Shown here piece by piece: positions 1 to 8,146 of a DNA stretch of 64,000 nucleotides. The stretch lies in contig NZ_CP056087.1 of the NCBI RefSeq assembly GCF_001839655.2, positions 4,340,001-4,404,000 on the forward strand, given 5' to 3'. Numbering within the stretch: position 1 is the first letter of the stretch; the number at the start of each line of letters is the position of its first letter. The notes beneath the pieces are model-generated. The model was given only the letters and a program-made list of their open reading frames with translations, made no database searches and was not told where the DNA came from. The stretch is from Pseudomonas argentinensis. GTDB lineage: Bacteria > Pseudomonadota > Gammaproteobacteria > Pseudomonadales > Pseudomonadaceae. Made by a program: the position numbers and the translations under genes.

Positions 1-800
1 GAGTCGCGGTGCAGGGGCTCCTCGGCGAACACGTCCAGCAATGCGCCGCGCAGCTGATCACTGGCCAGGGCGTCGAGCAGGTCGGCCTCGACCAGGTGCT
101 CGCCGCGGCCGCAGTTGATCAGCGCCGCGCCCGGGGCCATATGGGCGAACAGGTGGCGGTCGAGCAGGCCGCGTGTGGTGGCGGTCAGCGGAAGCAGGTT
201 GACCAGCAGGTCCAGGCCATCGAGAAAGCCGGGCAAGGCCTCGGCACCGGCAAAGGTGGCGATGCCTTCCAGTCCTCGGGATGTGCGCGCCCAGCCACGC
301 ACCCCATAACCGGCCAAGGCCAGCCGCGTGGCCACCGGCGTGCCGATGGCGCCCAGGCCCATGACACCGACCCGATAATCCCGCGCGGCGCGCTGTACCG
401 GTCGCTGCCATTGCTGGCTCGCGCGACCGTTGACCACCTGGTCGAAACCGCGGTGAAAATGCAGCACGCCCCAATGCACATATTCGGCCATGCCCTGGGA
501 GTGGTCGGGGTCGACCACCCGGCAAATGGGCAGCCCGGCAGGCCTGGAGCGATCATGCTCGAGGTGGTCGACACCCGAGCCGATCGAGTGGATCAGCCGC
601 AGGGCCGGCAAGCGACCCAGGCTGCCTTCGGCGGGGTACCAGCAGGCCGCGACCTGGGCCCGTTCGGCGCCTGGCTCATCGGGGCGCAGTGCCCTGAGTT
701 CGGGGGCATGGCGGGCGAATACCTCGGCGAGCCAGTCCTCGAGGGGCCGCTCGCGGCACAGCAGCACCACGCTGGGCAGGGGTTCAGCGGCACCAGTCAT
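1..800 (-). CDS. D-2-hydroxyacid dehydrogenase, GhrA-like (3' end outside window)
   Basis: NAD(P)-dependent 2-hydroxyacid dehydrogenase of the glyoxylate/hydroxypyruvate reductase A type; it would reduce a 2-oxoacid or oxidise a 2-hydroxyacid in the cytosol. The frame is open from ATG at 800 to the window edge (about 266 residues). The Rossmann motif GLGAIG lies at residues 148-153 and the substrate-binding/catalytic Arg segment INCGRGE further on; the C-terminal catalytic His region is beyond the edge. A GAGGAG ribosome site sits 7 nt before the ATG. The start overlaps the aldolase-family gene by 17 bp, so it is third in a transporter-aldolase-dehydrogenase operon. The exact substrate is unknown. 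Confidence 0.85.
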   Translation of the reverse strand, partial: MTGAAEPLPSVVLLCRERPLEDWLAEVFARHAPELRALRPDEPGAERAQVAACWYPAEGSLGRLPALRLIHSIGSGVDHLEHDRSRPAGLPICRVVDPDHSQGMAEYVHWGVLHFHRGFDQVVNGRASQQWQRPVQRAARDYRVGVMGLGAIGTPVATRLALAGYGVRGWARTSRGLEGIATFAGAEALPGFLDGLDLLVNLLPLTATTRGLLDRHLFAHMAPGAALINCGRGEHLVEADLLDALASDQLRGALLDVFAEEPLHRD

Positions 801-1539
801 CGCGCTGCTCCTCGATCAGGCTAAGGGCGGCCTGCCAGGCCAGGTCGATGATGCCGTCGATGCCATCGCGGGCGAATTGCGCCGCGGTATGCCGACAGAC
901 TTCCTCGCTGGGAATGTTCAGCGCCACGCCTGCCGCCATGGCCTGGATCTGCGCCTGGCAGGCGCGCTCCAGGAAATAGATCTCGTGAAAAGCGTGGGCC
1001 ACGCTCTGCCCGCCCGCCAGCAGGCCGTGGTTGCGCAGGATCATCGCCTTGTGGCTGCCCAGGTCCGCTACCAGGCGCACGCGCTCTTCCAGCGACAGGG
1101 CGATGCCTTCATAAGTGTGGTACGCCAGGTTGCCATGGAACTTCAGCGCGTGCTGGGTCAGCGGCAGCAGGCCGTCACGCTGGGCCGCCACCGCCATGCC
1201 GGCGGCGGTATGGGTGTGCACGATGCAGCGCATGTCCGGGCGGGCTTCGTGGATCGCCGAATGGATGACGAAACCGGCGGCGTTGACCCGCCGCTCGCCA
1301 CCCAGGGGATCCACCACGTTGCCCTGCAGGTCGATCAGCACCAGGTCGCTGGCGCGCATCTTCTCGAAGGCCACGCCGTAGCGGTTGATCAGGAAGTGAT
1401 GCGCCGGCCCCGGCACCCGCAGGGTGATGTGGGTGTCGATCAGGTCGGTCATGCGGTAGTGGGCGACCAGCCGGTACAGGGCGGCCAGCTCGCAGCGCGC
1501 CTGCCATTCGGCATCGCTGATGATCTCGGGCTTGCTCAT
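784..1539 (-). CDS. Class II aldolase/adducin-family protein
   Basis: 251-residue cytosolic metal-dependent aldolase or decarboxylase of the class II aldolase/adducin family (fuculose-phosphate aldolase-like fold). The metal-binding histidines are visible in HTHTAAG and the later NHGLL motif. Its ATG overlaps the TGA of the upstream transporter gene by ATGA, so the two are translationally coupled, and its end overlaps the 2-hydroxyacid dehydrogenase start. A longer in-frame extension upstream would run inside the transporter gene and is rejected. With an MFS acid transporter and a 2-hydroxyacid dehydrogenase it probably handles a sugar acid or hydroxyacid; the substrate cannot be read from sequence. 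Confidence 0.88.
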   Translation of the reverse strand: MSKPEIISDAEWQARCELAALYRLVAHYRMTDLIDTHITLRVPGPAHHFLINRYGVAFEKMRASDLVLIDLQGNVVDPLGGERRVNAAGFVIHSAIHEARPDMRCIVHTHTAAGMAVAAQRDGLLPLTQHALKFHGNLAYHTYEGIALSLEERVRLVADLGSHKAMILRNHGLLAGGQSVAHAFHEIYFLERACQAQIQAMAAGVALNIPSEEVCRHTAAQFARDGIDGIIDLAWQAALSLIEEQRDDWCR

Positions 1540-2849
1540 GGGCTCACGACCTCCGGGCTGGACGGGCCAAGATGGCGGCGCTCTTCGGCGCGCAGGCGCG
1601 ACAGGCCGATCACGCCGACCAGCGACATCAGGGCCAGCACGCTGAAGAACAGCGCCAGCGGCAGCCACTGCCCGGCGAACTGTCCGGCCAGGTAGGTGCC
1701 GATCAGCGGCGTGAGGCCGCCGGTCAGGCCGCTGCCCAGTTGATAGGCGATGGAAATGCCCGAGTAGCGAACCTGGGCGGTAAAGGCCTCGGCCATGTAG
1801 CCGGCGATCGCCGAATACAGCGCCGCCAGCAGCAACACGGCCAGGGCGATACCGGCGGTCATGTAGATCAGGTTGCCGGTCTGCACGAGCAGGAACATCG
1901 GGTACGGCACCAGCATGCACAGCGCCGCCACCCACGTCAGGAAACGCCCTTCACCGAAGCGTTCGGCCAGCAGTGCCGAGCATGGCTGGGAGAGGAACTG
2001 CAGGATGGTCACCAGGAACAGGCAGTCGAGGATGGTCGACTTGGAAATGCCCTGGTACTGGGTCACGTAGGTGATCATGAAGGTGTTGGTGAAGAAGAAG
2101 CCGCCCGAACCGATGGTCACCGCCGCCGCGGCGAACAGGATCTGCCGCCAGTTGTGGCGCAGCACGTCCTTCACCGGGCTTCTGGAGGTCCGCTTCTGCT
2201 CCTTGACCCTGGCGAACTCCGGCGACTCGGGCACGCCGAAGCGAATCGCCAGGCCCACCAGCATCAGTACGCCGCTGAGCAGGAACGGCACGCGCCAGCC
2301 CCAGCTCATCAGCGCCTGCTGATCCATCTCGCTGATGGCGCGAAAGGCGATCAGCGCCAGCAGCAGGCCCGCCGGGCTGCCCAGCTGGGCGAAGGACGCG
2401 AAGAACACCTTGCGGCCCTTGGGCGCGTGTTCGCTGGCCATCAGCACCGCCCCGCCCCACTCGCCACCCACCGAGATGCCCTGCAGGAAACGCAGCGCCA
2501 CCAGGCCGACCGGCCCCCAGATGCCAGCCTGGGCATAGGTCGGCAGCAGGCCGATGCAGGTGGTCGCCACGCCCATCAGCACCATGGTGAACAGCAGCAT
2601 CTTCTTGCGGCCCAGGCGATCACCGAGGTGGCCGAACACCACGCCGGCGAACGGCCGGGCGATGAAACCGACGGCAAAGGTGGCGAACGCCGCCATGGTG
2701 CTCAGCACCGGGTTGTCGCTGGGAAAGAACAGTTGCCCGAGCACCAGCGCGGCGGCGAAGGCATAGATGTAGAAATCGTAGAACTCGATGGTGGTGCCGA
2801 TGAAGGCGGCCGCCGCGGCACGACGCGGCGTGGAGGTGGGGGTGGTCAT
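1536..2849 (-). CDS. MFS transporter, metabolite:H+ symporter (MHS) type
   Basis: 437-residue inner-membrane proton symporter of the MHS branch of the major facilitator superfamily (ShiA/KgtP/ProP relatives). The N-terminus carries the family signature GTTIEFYDFYIY in TM1, and the loop 2-3 motif GHLGDRLGRKK is present, with about 12 hydrophobic segments. A GGGAG ribosome site precedes the ATG. It is the first gene of a leftward operon with the aldolase-family and dehydrogenase genes and probably imports their substrate, a dicarboxylate or hydroxyacid. The divergent LysR gene at 3014 is the likely regulator. Confidence 0.9.
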   Translation of the reverse strand: MTTPTSTPRRAAAAAFIGTTIEFYDFYIYAFAAALVLGQLFFPSDNPVLSTMAAFATFAVGFIARPFAGVVFGHLGDRLGRKKMLLFTMVLMGVATTCIGLLPTYAQAGIWGPVGLVALRFLQGISVGGEWGGAVLMASEHAPKGRKVFFASFAQLGSPAGLLLALIAFRAISEMDQQALMSWGWRVPFLLSGVLMLVGLAIRFGVPESPEFARVKEQKRTSRSPVKDVLRHNWRQILFAAAAVTIGSGGFFFTNTFMITYVTQYQGISKSTILDCLFLVTILQFLSQPCSALLAERFGEGRFLTWVAALCMLVPYPMFLLVQTGNLIYMTAGIALAVLLLAALYSAIAGYMAEAFTAQVRYSGISIAYQLGSGLTGGLTPLIGTYLAGQFAGQWLPLALFFSVLALMSLVGVIGLSRLRAEERRHLGPSSPEVVSP

Positions 2850-2976
2850 CGCAGGCTCCCGGATTCGTTTTTATAGGCAGGAGGAAAAGCACATCCCGGA
2901 TGGGATCGGTCGCACTCTGGCGGTGCATTGCCAGATCATGCCCCCGCCCCTATGCTAAGCAAAGCTTCTAATTTCA

Positions 2977-2988
2977 ATACTCAAGTAT
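2977..2988. promoter_or_regulatory. Candidate LysR operator (ATACT-N2-AGTAT)
   Basis: A 12-bp inverted repeat with 5-bp arms ATACT/AGTAT lies in the 164-bp divergent region between the MHS transporter and the LysR gene, 26 bp before the LysR start. Its place and T-rich/A-rich symmetry fit a LysR-type binding site, but the arms are short. Nothing else is recognisable in this intergenic stretch. Confidence 0.4.
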
Positions 2989-3013
2989 AAGTAGAACGGA
3001 TACTGGGACGCCG

Positions 3014-3979
3014 ATGAACGCGGGTAATCGCCACGCCGAAGCGCGCCGCTTTCTCAACGACCGCCTGGACTGGAACCTGCTGCGTACCTTTCTGGTGATC
3101 GGCCAGGAAGGCAGCATCAGCCGCGCCGCCGCGCGCCTGCACCTCAGCCAGCCGGCCGTGAGCCAGGCGCTCAAGCGTCTCGAGCAACAGCTGGAAAGCG
3201 CCCTGGTGATTCGCAGCGGGCCGCGCATCGCCTTGTCCAAGGCCGGCGAAGAAGTCATGCAGATCGCCGCCGAACTGTACGGCACGGTGTCGCGCCTGGG
3301 CCCGGCACTCGACGCGCCGGAGGAAACCGTCGCCGGCAAGATCCGCATGCTGATGATCAGCCGCATCGAGTCGCGCTTCTACGACGACTTCCTGGCCAAC
3401 TTCCACGTCGACTACCCACGGGTGGAGTTCGAGTTCGACGTGCTGCGCAGCTCCGATGTGGTCAGTGCGCTGCTGCAGAAGACCGCTTCCTTCGGGCTCA
3501 GCCTGTGCCGCACCCCGCAGCCGCGCCTCGAGCAACGGGTGATGCTCAAGCAGCGCTATGCCTTCTTCTGCGGCAAGCGCCACGCCCTGTTCGGGCGCAA
3601 CGACCTGAAGCTGGCCGACCTGAAAAGCGAGAACTTCGTGAGTTTCACTAGCGACCAGATCGGCGGCAACCTGTCGCCGCTGACCATCTTTCGTGACCAG
3701 CAGGGCTTCACCGGGCGCATCGTCGCCTCGTCGTCGAGCCTCGACGAGATTCGCCGCCTGGTGGCCGCCGGCTACGGCATCGGCTGCCTGCCGGAGCATA
3801 TCGTCGCCAAGGACGTGCAGGCCGGCGAGGTGTGGCGCCTGCCGCCGGCGGAGGGGGTGATCGACGTGAACGTCTACCTGCTGTGGAATCGCGACCAGAA
3901 ACGCACCCATGCCGAGGCGGTGTTTCTGGAGCGTTTCGAACAGGCGCTGCGGGCCACCGAACCGGGTAACAGGTTCTGA
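3014..3979 (+). CDS. LysR-family transcriptional regulator
   Basis: 321-residue LysR-type regulator. The N-terminal winged helix-turn-helix (about residues 18-77) contains SISRAAARLHLSQPAVSQALKRLEQQLE, followed by a periplasmic-binding-like effector domain. It is transcribed away from the transporter/aldolase/dehydrogenase operon, the usual arrangement for a LysR protein controlling its neighbour. The N-terminal 15 residues are longer than in most family members; a later start is possible because the ribosome site (GGGA) is only moderate. The effector is probably the substrate or product of the operon. Confidence 0.9.
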   Translation: MNAGNRHAEARRFLNDRLDWNLLRTFLVIGQEGSISRAAARLHLSQPAVSQALKRLEQQLESALVIRSGPRIALSKAGEEVMQIAAELYGTVSRLGPALDAPEETVAGKIRMLMISRIESRFYDDFLANFHVDYPRVEFEFDVLRSSDVVSALLQKTASFGLSLCRTPQPRLEQRVMLKQRYAFFCGKRHALFGRNDLKLADLKSENFVSFTSDQIGGNLSPLTIFRDQQGFTGRIVASSSSLDEIRRLVAAGYGIGCLPEHIVAKDVQAGEVWRLPPAEGVIDVNVYLLWNRDQKRTHAEAVFLERFEQALRATEPGNRF

Positions 3980-4003
3980 AGCCAGCAGTCGCTGGCATCG
4001 GGC

Positions 4004-4660
4004 TCAGTCCGCCGACGGCGCGCCGTAGCGCCAGCGCACGAAGTGGTGCAGGGTCAGCAGCCCGCAGATGATCACCAGCGGAATCACCAGCACGCCGGAA
4101 AGCACCGAGCCCCACCAGGCCACCGCCGTTTCCCAGGTCTGCCCCTTGCCGGGTGCCACGAACGCCAGGCGGGTGGCCACTTCGCCAAAGCGCCCATCCG
4201 GGTCGAGCACCCGCACCTGCAGCCGGTAATCACCGGGCTGCATGGGGATCTGCGCCACGGCGCGGGTGATTTCGTCGCTGCCATAGCTGGTCAGCTCGGC
4301 GCCCAGCGAGCCCTGCCCTTCGGACACCAGGTCGCCAGCCGGGGTCAGCAGCTTCCAGGCCAGGGTCAGCGGCGCCGGCGGGTACTCGACCCACTGCTCG
4401 TTCTCCCAGATCGGTCCGCCGGACAGCTTGCGCACCGTGAACAGCGGCAGCTCGCCCGTGGAGAACACCACCGCCAGGGTGTCGAACTCCAGCGTGCGCA
4501 CCTTGACCGGCAGCTCGACGGTTTCGCCCTTGTCGAGGCGCACCGGCGCGTCGAGCGGCAAGGTAGTCGCCCAGACGAAGAACAGCCGCAGCGCGACGAC
4601 CAGCAGCAACAGGCTCAGGCCCACGCTGCCCCACAGGATCGCTTTACTCTTGTGACTCAA
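4004..4660 (-). CDS. Conserved two-TM membrane protein, function unknown
   Basis: 218 residues beginning with TTG; an AGGAG ribosome site 6 nt upstream makes this start convincing and no better ATG exists. One TM helix lies at about residues 8-29, then a roughly 145-residue beta-rich extracytoplasmic domain, and a second TM helix near residues 185-207 followed by a short basic cytoplasmic tail. This looks like a periplasmic sensor or chaperone-like domain anchored at both ends, but I do not recognise the family. It stands alone between the LysR gene and the desulfurase gene. Confidence 0.75.
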   Translation of the reverse strand: MSHKSKAILWGSVGLSLLLLVVALRLFFVWATTLPLDAPVRLDKGETVELPVKVRTLEFDTLAVVFSTGELPLFTVRKLSGGPIWENEQWVEYPPAPLTLAWKLLTPAGDLVSEGQGSLGAELTSYGSDEITRAVAQIPMQPGDYRLQVRVLDPDGRFGEVATRLAFVAPGKGQTWETAVAWWGSVLSGVLVIPLVIICGLLTLHHFVRWRYGAPSAD

Positions 4661-4836
4661 TGTCGACTCCTACCGCCGCCGCAAAACAGAAGCGCAAGGC
4701 TACTCGATAACGGCCGGTGGATTCACCTGCGCCAATGGGTCGCAGGTCTCGCCGTCCCCCTGACAGGCTCCATGGTCAACAGTCGCATTCGATAATGCCC
4801 CAACCGCGGCGGCTAGGCCCCTGGCCCGGTACCCGC

Positions 4837-5967
4837 CTACTGCGGCAAGCATTGGCGAATGGCCTCGATGGCCGCCTCGACATCGTCGAGGGTGGTGTAG
4901 CGCCCCAGGCTCAGACGAATGCTGCGATACGCCTGGGTAGCGTCCAGCCCCAGCGCCAGCAGCACGTGCGATGGTGCGCTGCTGGCCGAATTGCACGCCG
5001 AGGTGGAGGAGAACGCCAGGCTGCCGCTGAGGCTCTCTACGTTGAACCAGGGGTGATCGATGCACAGGTTGAGCGTGTGCGGCACCCGCTGCCGGGCACA
5101 ACCATTGAGACGCACGCCCGGCAGGCTCAGCAGGCCTTCGCGAAGCTGCGCAGCGAGCCCGGCGATACGCCGGTTTTCCTCCTCCATCAGCGCGCCGGCC
5201 CGTGCGAACGCGCTGCCCATGCCGACGATCTGGTGGGTGGCCAGGGTGCCGGAGCGCAGCCCCTGCTCATGGCCGCCGCCATGAATCTGCGCCTGGATCA
5301 GCGGCCGCGCTCGCTCACCCACATACAGCGCACCGATGCCCTTGGGGCCGTAGGTCTTGTGCGCCGAGAACGACATCAGGTCCACGGCCAGGTTGGCCAG
5401 GTCGATCGCCACCTTGCCGGTCGCCTGGGCGGCGTCGACGTGAAACAGCGCGCCGCGCTGGCGCACCCGCTCGCCAATCGCGGCGATGTCGGTAAGGGTG
5501 CCCAACTCGTTGTTGATGCGCATCAGCGACACCAACAGGGTGTCGTCCCGTAGCGCCGCCGCCACGGCCTCGGGCTTGATCAGGCCCTCGGCATCCGGCT
5601 GTAGCCAGGTCACTTCGAAGCCGTCGCTTTCCAGTTGCCGGGCGGTATCCAGCACCGCCTTGTGTTCCAGGCTGCTGGTGACGATATGCCGCCGCCCCTG
5701 GGCCGTGGCGGCTACGCCCTTGAGCGCCAGGTTGTTGGATTCGGTGGCGCCGGATGTCCACACCAGGTTGTCGGCGCTGGTGCCCACCAGGTCGGCGACC
5801 TGCTTGCGTGCCTTTTCCACCGCGCGGCGTGCGCGCTGGCCGAACGAATGGGAGGCCGACGCCGGGTTGCCGAAGATGCTGTCGCGACCCATGTGGGCCA
5901 GCATGTCCTGGATGACGCCATCGTCGATGGGCGTGGTGGCGGCATAGTCGAAGTAGCGCTCAGTCAT
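4837..5967 (-). CDS. Cysteine desulfurase-family protein (IscS/NifS-like)
   Basis: 376-residue PLP enzyme of the class V aminotransferase fold that would mobilise sulfur from cysteine. Visible are the substrate/cofactor segment TSGATESNNLALKG, the PLP lysine in SAHKTYGPKGIG and the mobile-loop cysteine in TSACNSAS near the C-terminus. The loop differs slightly from the housekeeping IscS form, and no iscU, iscA, hscBA or fdx lies nearby, so it is a stand-alone paralogue serving an unknown acceptor. No strong ribosome site precedes the ATG. Divergent from the Lrp/AsnC gene, which may regulate it. Confidence 0.88.
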   Translation of the reverse strand: MTERYFDYAATTPIDDGVIQDMLAHMGRDSIFGNPASASHSFGQRARRAVEKARKQVADLVGTSADNLVWTSGATESNNLALKGVAATAQGRRHIVTSSLEHKAVLDTARQLESDGFEVTWLQPDAEGLIKPEAVAAALRDDTLLVSLMRINNELGTLTDIAAIGERVRQRGALFHVDAAQATGKVAIDLANLAVDLMSFSAHKTYGPKGIGALYVGERARPLIQAQIHGGGHEQGLRSGTLATHQIVGMGSAFARAGALMEEENRRIAGLAAQLREGLLSLPGVRLNGCARQRVPHTLNLCIDHPWFNVESLSGSLAFSSTSACNSASSAPSHVLLALGLDATQAYRSIRLSLGRYTTLDDVEAAIEAIRQCLPQ

Positions 5968-6113
5968 GGAATAACGGCCGTTGTGGATCAGGGGAGGGCC
6001 GCCAGCAACGGCGGATCAAGGTGAATATGCTAAGAGAACGGCCGGGAAATTAATTTGATATTTGCCGGTTTGTCGCGAGCAAATAAGAAACCACTTTCCG
6101 ATAAATAGTATTT

Positions 6114-6134
6114 TCATGGAAAATATTTCCATGA
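6114..6134. promoter_or_regulatory. Candidate Lrp/AsnC-type operator
   Basis: A perfect inverted repeat with 9-bp arms (TCATGGAAA and TTTCCATGA) around a 3-bp AT-rich centre, in an AT-rich gap between the divergent desulfurase and AsnC-family genes, 52 bp before the regulator start. AT-rich dyads of this kind are typical of Lrp/AsnC autoregulatory sites. Confidence 0.6.
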
Positions 6135-6186
6135 TTATCCGCTTACGTGCTTTGCTTATTCCCCGATCATCTTAATGGGCCACACC

Positions 6187-6648
6187 ATGGACAAGTTCGA
6201 CCACGCCATCCTCGGTCTCTTGCAGCAGGACTGCACCCTCGCCCTGGGTGAGCTGGCCGAGCGTGTGGGCCTGAGCAACACCGCCTGCTGGCGGCGCATC
6301 CAGAAGCTCGAGGAAAGCGGGGTGATCCGCGCCCGGGTGGCGCTGCTCGAGCCGCGCCAGGTCGGTGTGCCGGTCACGGTATTCGCCTTCGTGCGCACCA
6401 ACCAGCACAACGCCGACTGGCTCAAGCAGTTCCACCACAAGGTGGCGGCCATCGACGAGGTGGTGGATTTCTACCGGCTGGCCGGCGTGACCGACTACCT
6501 GCTGCGCGTGGTGGTGCCGGACATCGAGGGCTACGACGCCGTTTACAAGCGGCTGATCGAGATTCCCGGCATCGCCGACGTCAGCTCCAGCTTCGCCATG
6601 GAGCGCATCAAGTCCACCACCGCCCTGCCCTTGCCGGCCAGCTTCTGA
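6187..6648 (+). CDS. Lrp/AsnC-family transcriptional regulator
   Basis: 153 residues (157 if translation begins at the in-frame ATG at 6175; neither start has a clear ribosome site, and MDKFDHAIL is the usual family N-terminus). The N-terminal helix-turn-helix LGELAERVGLSNTACWRRIQKLEE is followed by the RAM/AsnC effector domain with VTDYLLRVVVPD. It should bind the amino acid that controls a nearby gene. It sits between the cysteine desulfurase (divergent) and the glutamine synthetase-family gene (convergent), with a good palindrome in its own promoter region. Confidence 0.88.
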   Translation: MDKFDHAILGLLQQDCTLALGELAERVGLSNTACWRRIQKLEESGVIRARVALLEPRQVGVPVTVFAFVRTNQHNADWLKQFHHKVAAIDEVVDFYRLAGVTDYLLRVVVPDIEGYDAVYKRLIEIPGIADVSSSFAMERIKSTTALPLPASF

Positions 6649-6685
6649 CGCTGCCGCCCCAATCCGGGCCACACGCCTGATGCGC

Positions 6686-8053
6686 TCAGGCGTGGTTCAG
6701 GTACCAGCGCCAATCCTGCTCGCCGACCTCGGCCATGAACTGGCGGTACTCGGTCTGCTTGATCGCCAGGAACACCTTGAGCAATTCCTCGCCCAGCGCT
6801 TCGCGGGCCCAGGCCGAGCCTTCCAGGGCGCGCAGCGCGGTGAGCCAGTCGGTGGGCAGGAACTCGCTGGCCTGCTCGTAGCCGTTGCCGACCATGGCCG
6901 CGCCCGGGTCGATCTGCTCGCGGATGCCGTGGTGGATGCCGGCGAGAATCGCCGCGGCCGCCAGGTACGGGTTGGCATCGGCGCCGCAGATGCGGTGCTC
7001 GATATGCCGGCTGATGGCCGGGCCGCCCGGCACACGGAAGGACACGGTGCGGTTGTTCACCCCCCAGCTCTTGGCCAGGGGCGCGTAACTGTTGGCCTGG
7101 AAGCGGCGGAACGAGTTGGCGTTGGGGCAGAAGATCGCCAGGGAGTCGAGCAGCGTGGCCATCATGCCGCCGATGGAGTGGCGCAGCAGCGGCGTGCCCT
7201 GGGGGTCTTCACTGGCGTACAGGTTGTTGCCCTGCGCGTCGGCCAGGCTGACGTGCAGGTGCATGCCGCTACCGGCCCGGTCGCCGAACGGCTTGGCCAT
7301 GAAGCAGGCCTGCAGCCCGTGCCTGTTGGCCACGCCCTTGACCAGGCGCTTGTAGCGAATGCCCTCGTCGACGGCCTGCAACGCATCGAAGCGGTGCTCC
7401 AGGGTCAGCTCGAGCTGGCCCGGTGCGTACTCGGAAATCGCCGTGCGTACCGGCAGGCCCTGCACCTCGCAGGCTGCGTAAAGGTCATCGAGGAACGGCT
7501 GCAGCTGCTCCAGCTCGTACACGCCGTACACCTGGGGCGCCTCGGGGCGCACGCCGTTCATCTGCAGCGCCGGTTGCGGGCGGCCATTGGCGTCGCGCTG
7601 CTTGTCGAGCAGGTAGAACTCCAGCTCCACGGCCATCACCGGGTGGAAGCCGTCGGCCTTGAGGCGCTCGATCACCCGCACCAGCGCATGGCGCGGGTCG
7701 GCCGATGCGGCTGGCAGCCCCTGGGTCGGGTGCATGCTCACCTGCAGCTGGCCGGTGGGCGTGTTGCGCCAGGGCTGCAGGGTCAGGCTGCCGGGCAGCG
7801 GGTAGGTCCAGCAGTCGGCGTCGGCGACTTCCCAGACCAGGCCGGTGGTTTCGACGTCTTCGCCCTGAACGGTCAGGGCCAGGATCGAGCTGGGCAGCGG
7901 GCGACCGTTCTGGTAGATCGCCAGCAGCTCGTCGCGGTGCAGCAGCTTGCCCCGCGGAATGCCGTTGGCATCGATCAGCATCAGCTCGATGCTGCGTACC
8001 TCGGGATGGGCGGCGAGAAAGTCGCGGGCTTCCTGAATGTCGGCGAATTGCAT
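6686..8053 (-). CDS. Glutamine synthetase-family protein, gamma-glutamylpolyamine synthetase-like
   Basis: 455-residue ATP-dependent amine-glutamate ligase of the PuuA/SpuI type, not housekeeping GlnA. Visible features are the GS beta-grasp N-terminus, the metal-site glutamates in AVELEFYL (E143, E145), GSGMHLHVSL and NSFRRF, and no adenylylation-type C-terminus. The ATG at 8053 fits the family N-terminus; an upstream in-frame extension is not supported. It lies downstream of a class III aminotransferase gene with 93 bp between, on the same strand, suggesting glutamylation of an amine followed by transamination or oxidation. Several paralogues usually exist in pseudomonads, so the substrate is open. 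Confidence 0.88.
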   Translation of the reverse strand: MQFADIQEARDFLAAHPEVRSIELMLIDANGIPRGKLLHRDELLAIYQNGRPLPSSILALTVQGEDVETTGLVWEVADADCWTYPLPGSLTLQPWRNTPTGQLQVSMHPTQGLPAASADPRHALVRVIERLKADGFHPVMAVELEFYLLDKQRDANGRPQPALQMNGVRPEAPQVYGVYELEQLQPFLDDLYAACEVQGLPVRTAISEYAPGQLELTLEHRFDALQAVDEGIRYKRLVKGVANRHGLQACFMAKPFGDRAGSGMHLHVSLADAQGNNLYASEDPQGTPLLRHSIGGMMATLLDSLAIFCPNANSFRRFQANSYAPLAKSWGVNNRTVSFRVPGGPAISRHIEHRICGADANPYLAAAAILAGIHHGIREQIDPGAAMVGNGYEQASEFLPTDWLTALRALEGSAWAREALGEELLKVFLAIKQTEYRQFMAEVGEQDWRWYLNHA

Positions 8054-8146
8054 GATCAGTACTCGTAAAGGATTGCGGAAACCACCGGCGCGATCCGCGC
8101 TGCCTTGATGGCAAAGCGAGGGGCGCCGGGCGCTCGACATCAGGTC

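Noticed and set aside
1572..2876. Long open frame opposite the MHS transporter gene
   Set aside because: His/Gln/Arg/Gly-rich translation without domains; it mirrors the GC-rich third codon positions of the real transporter gene on the other strand.
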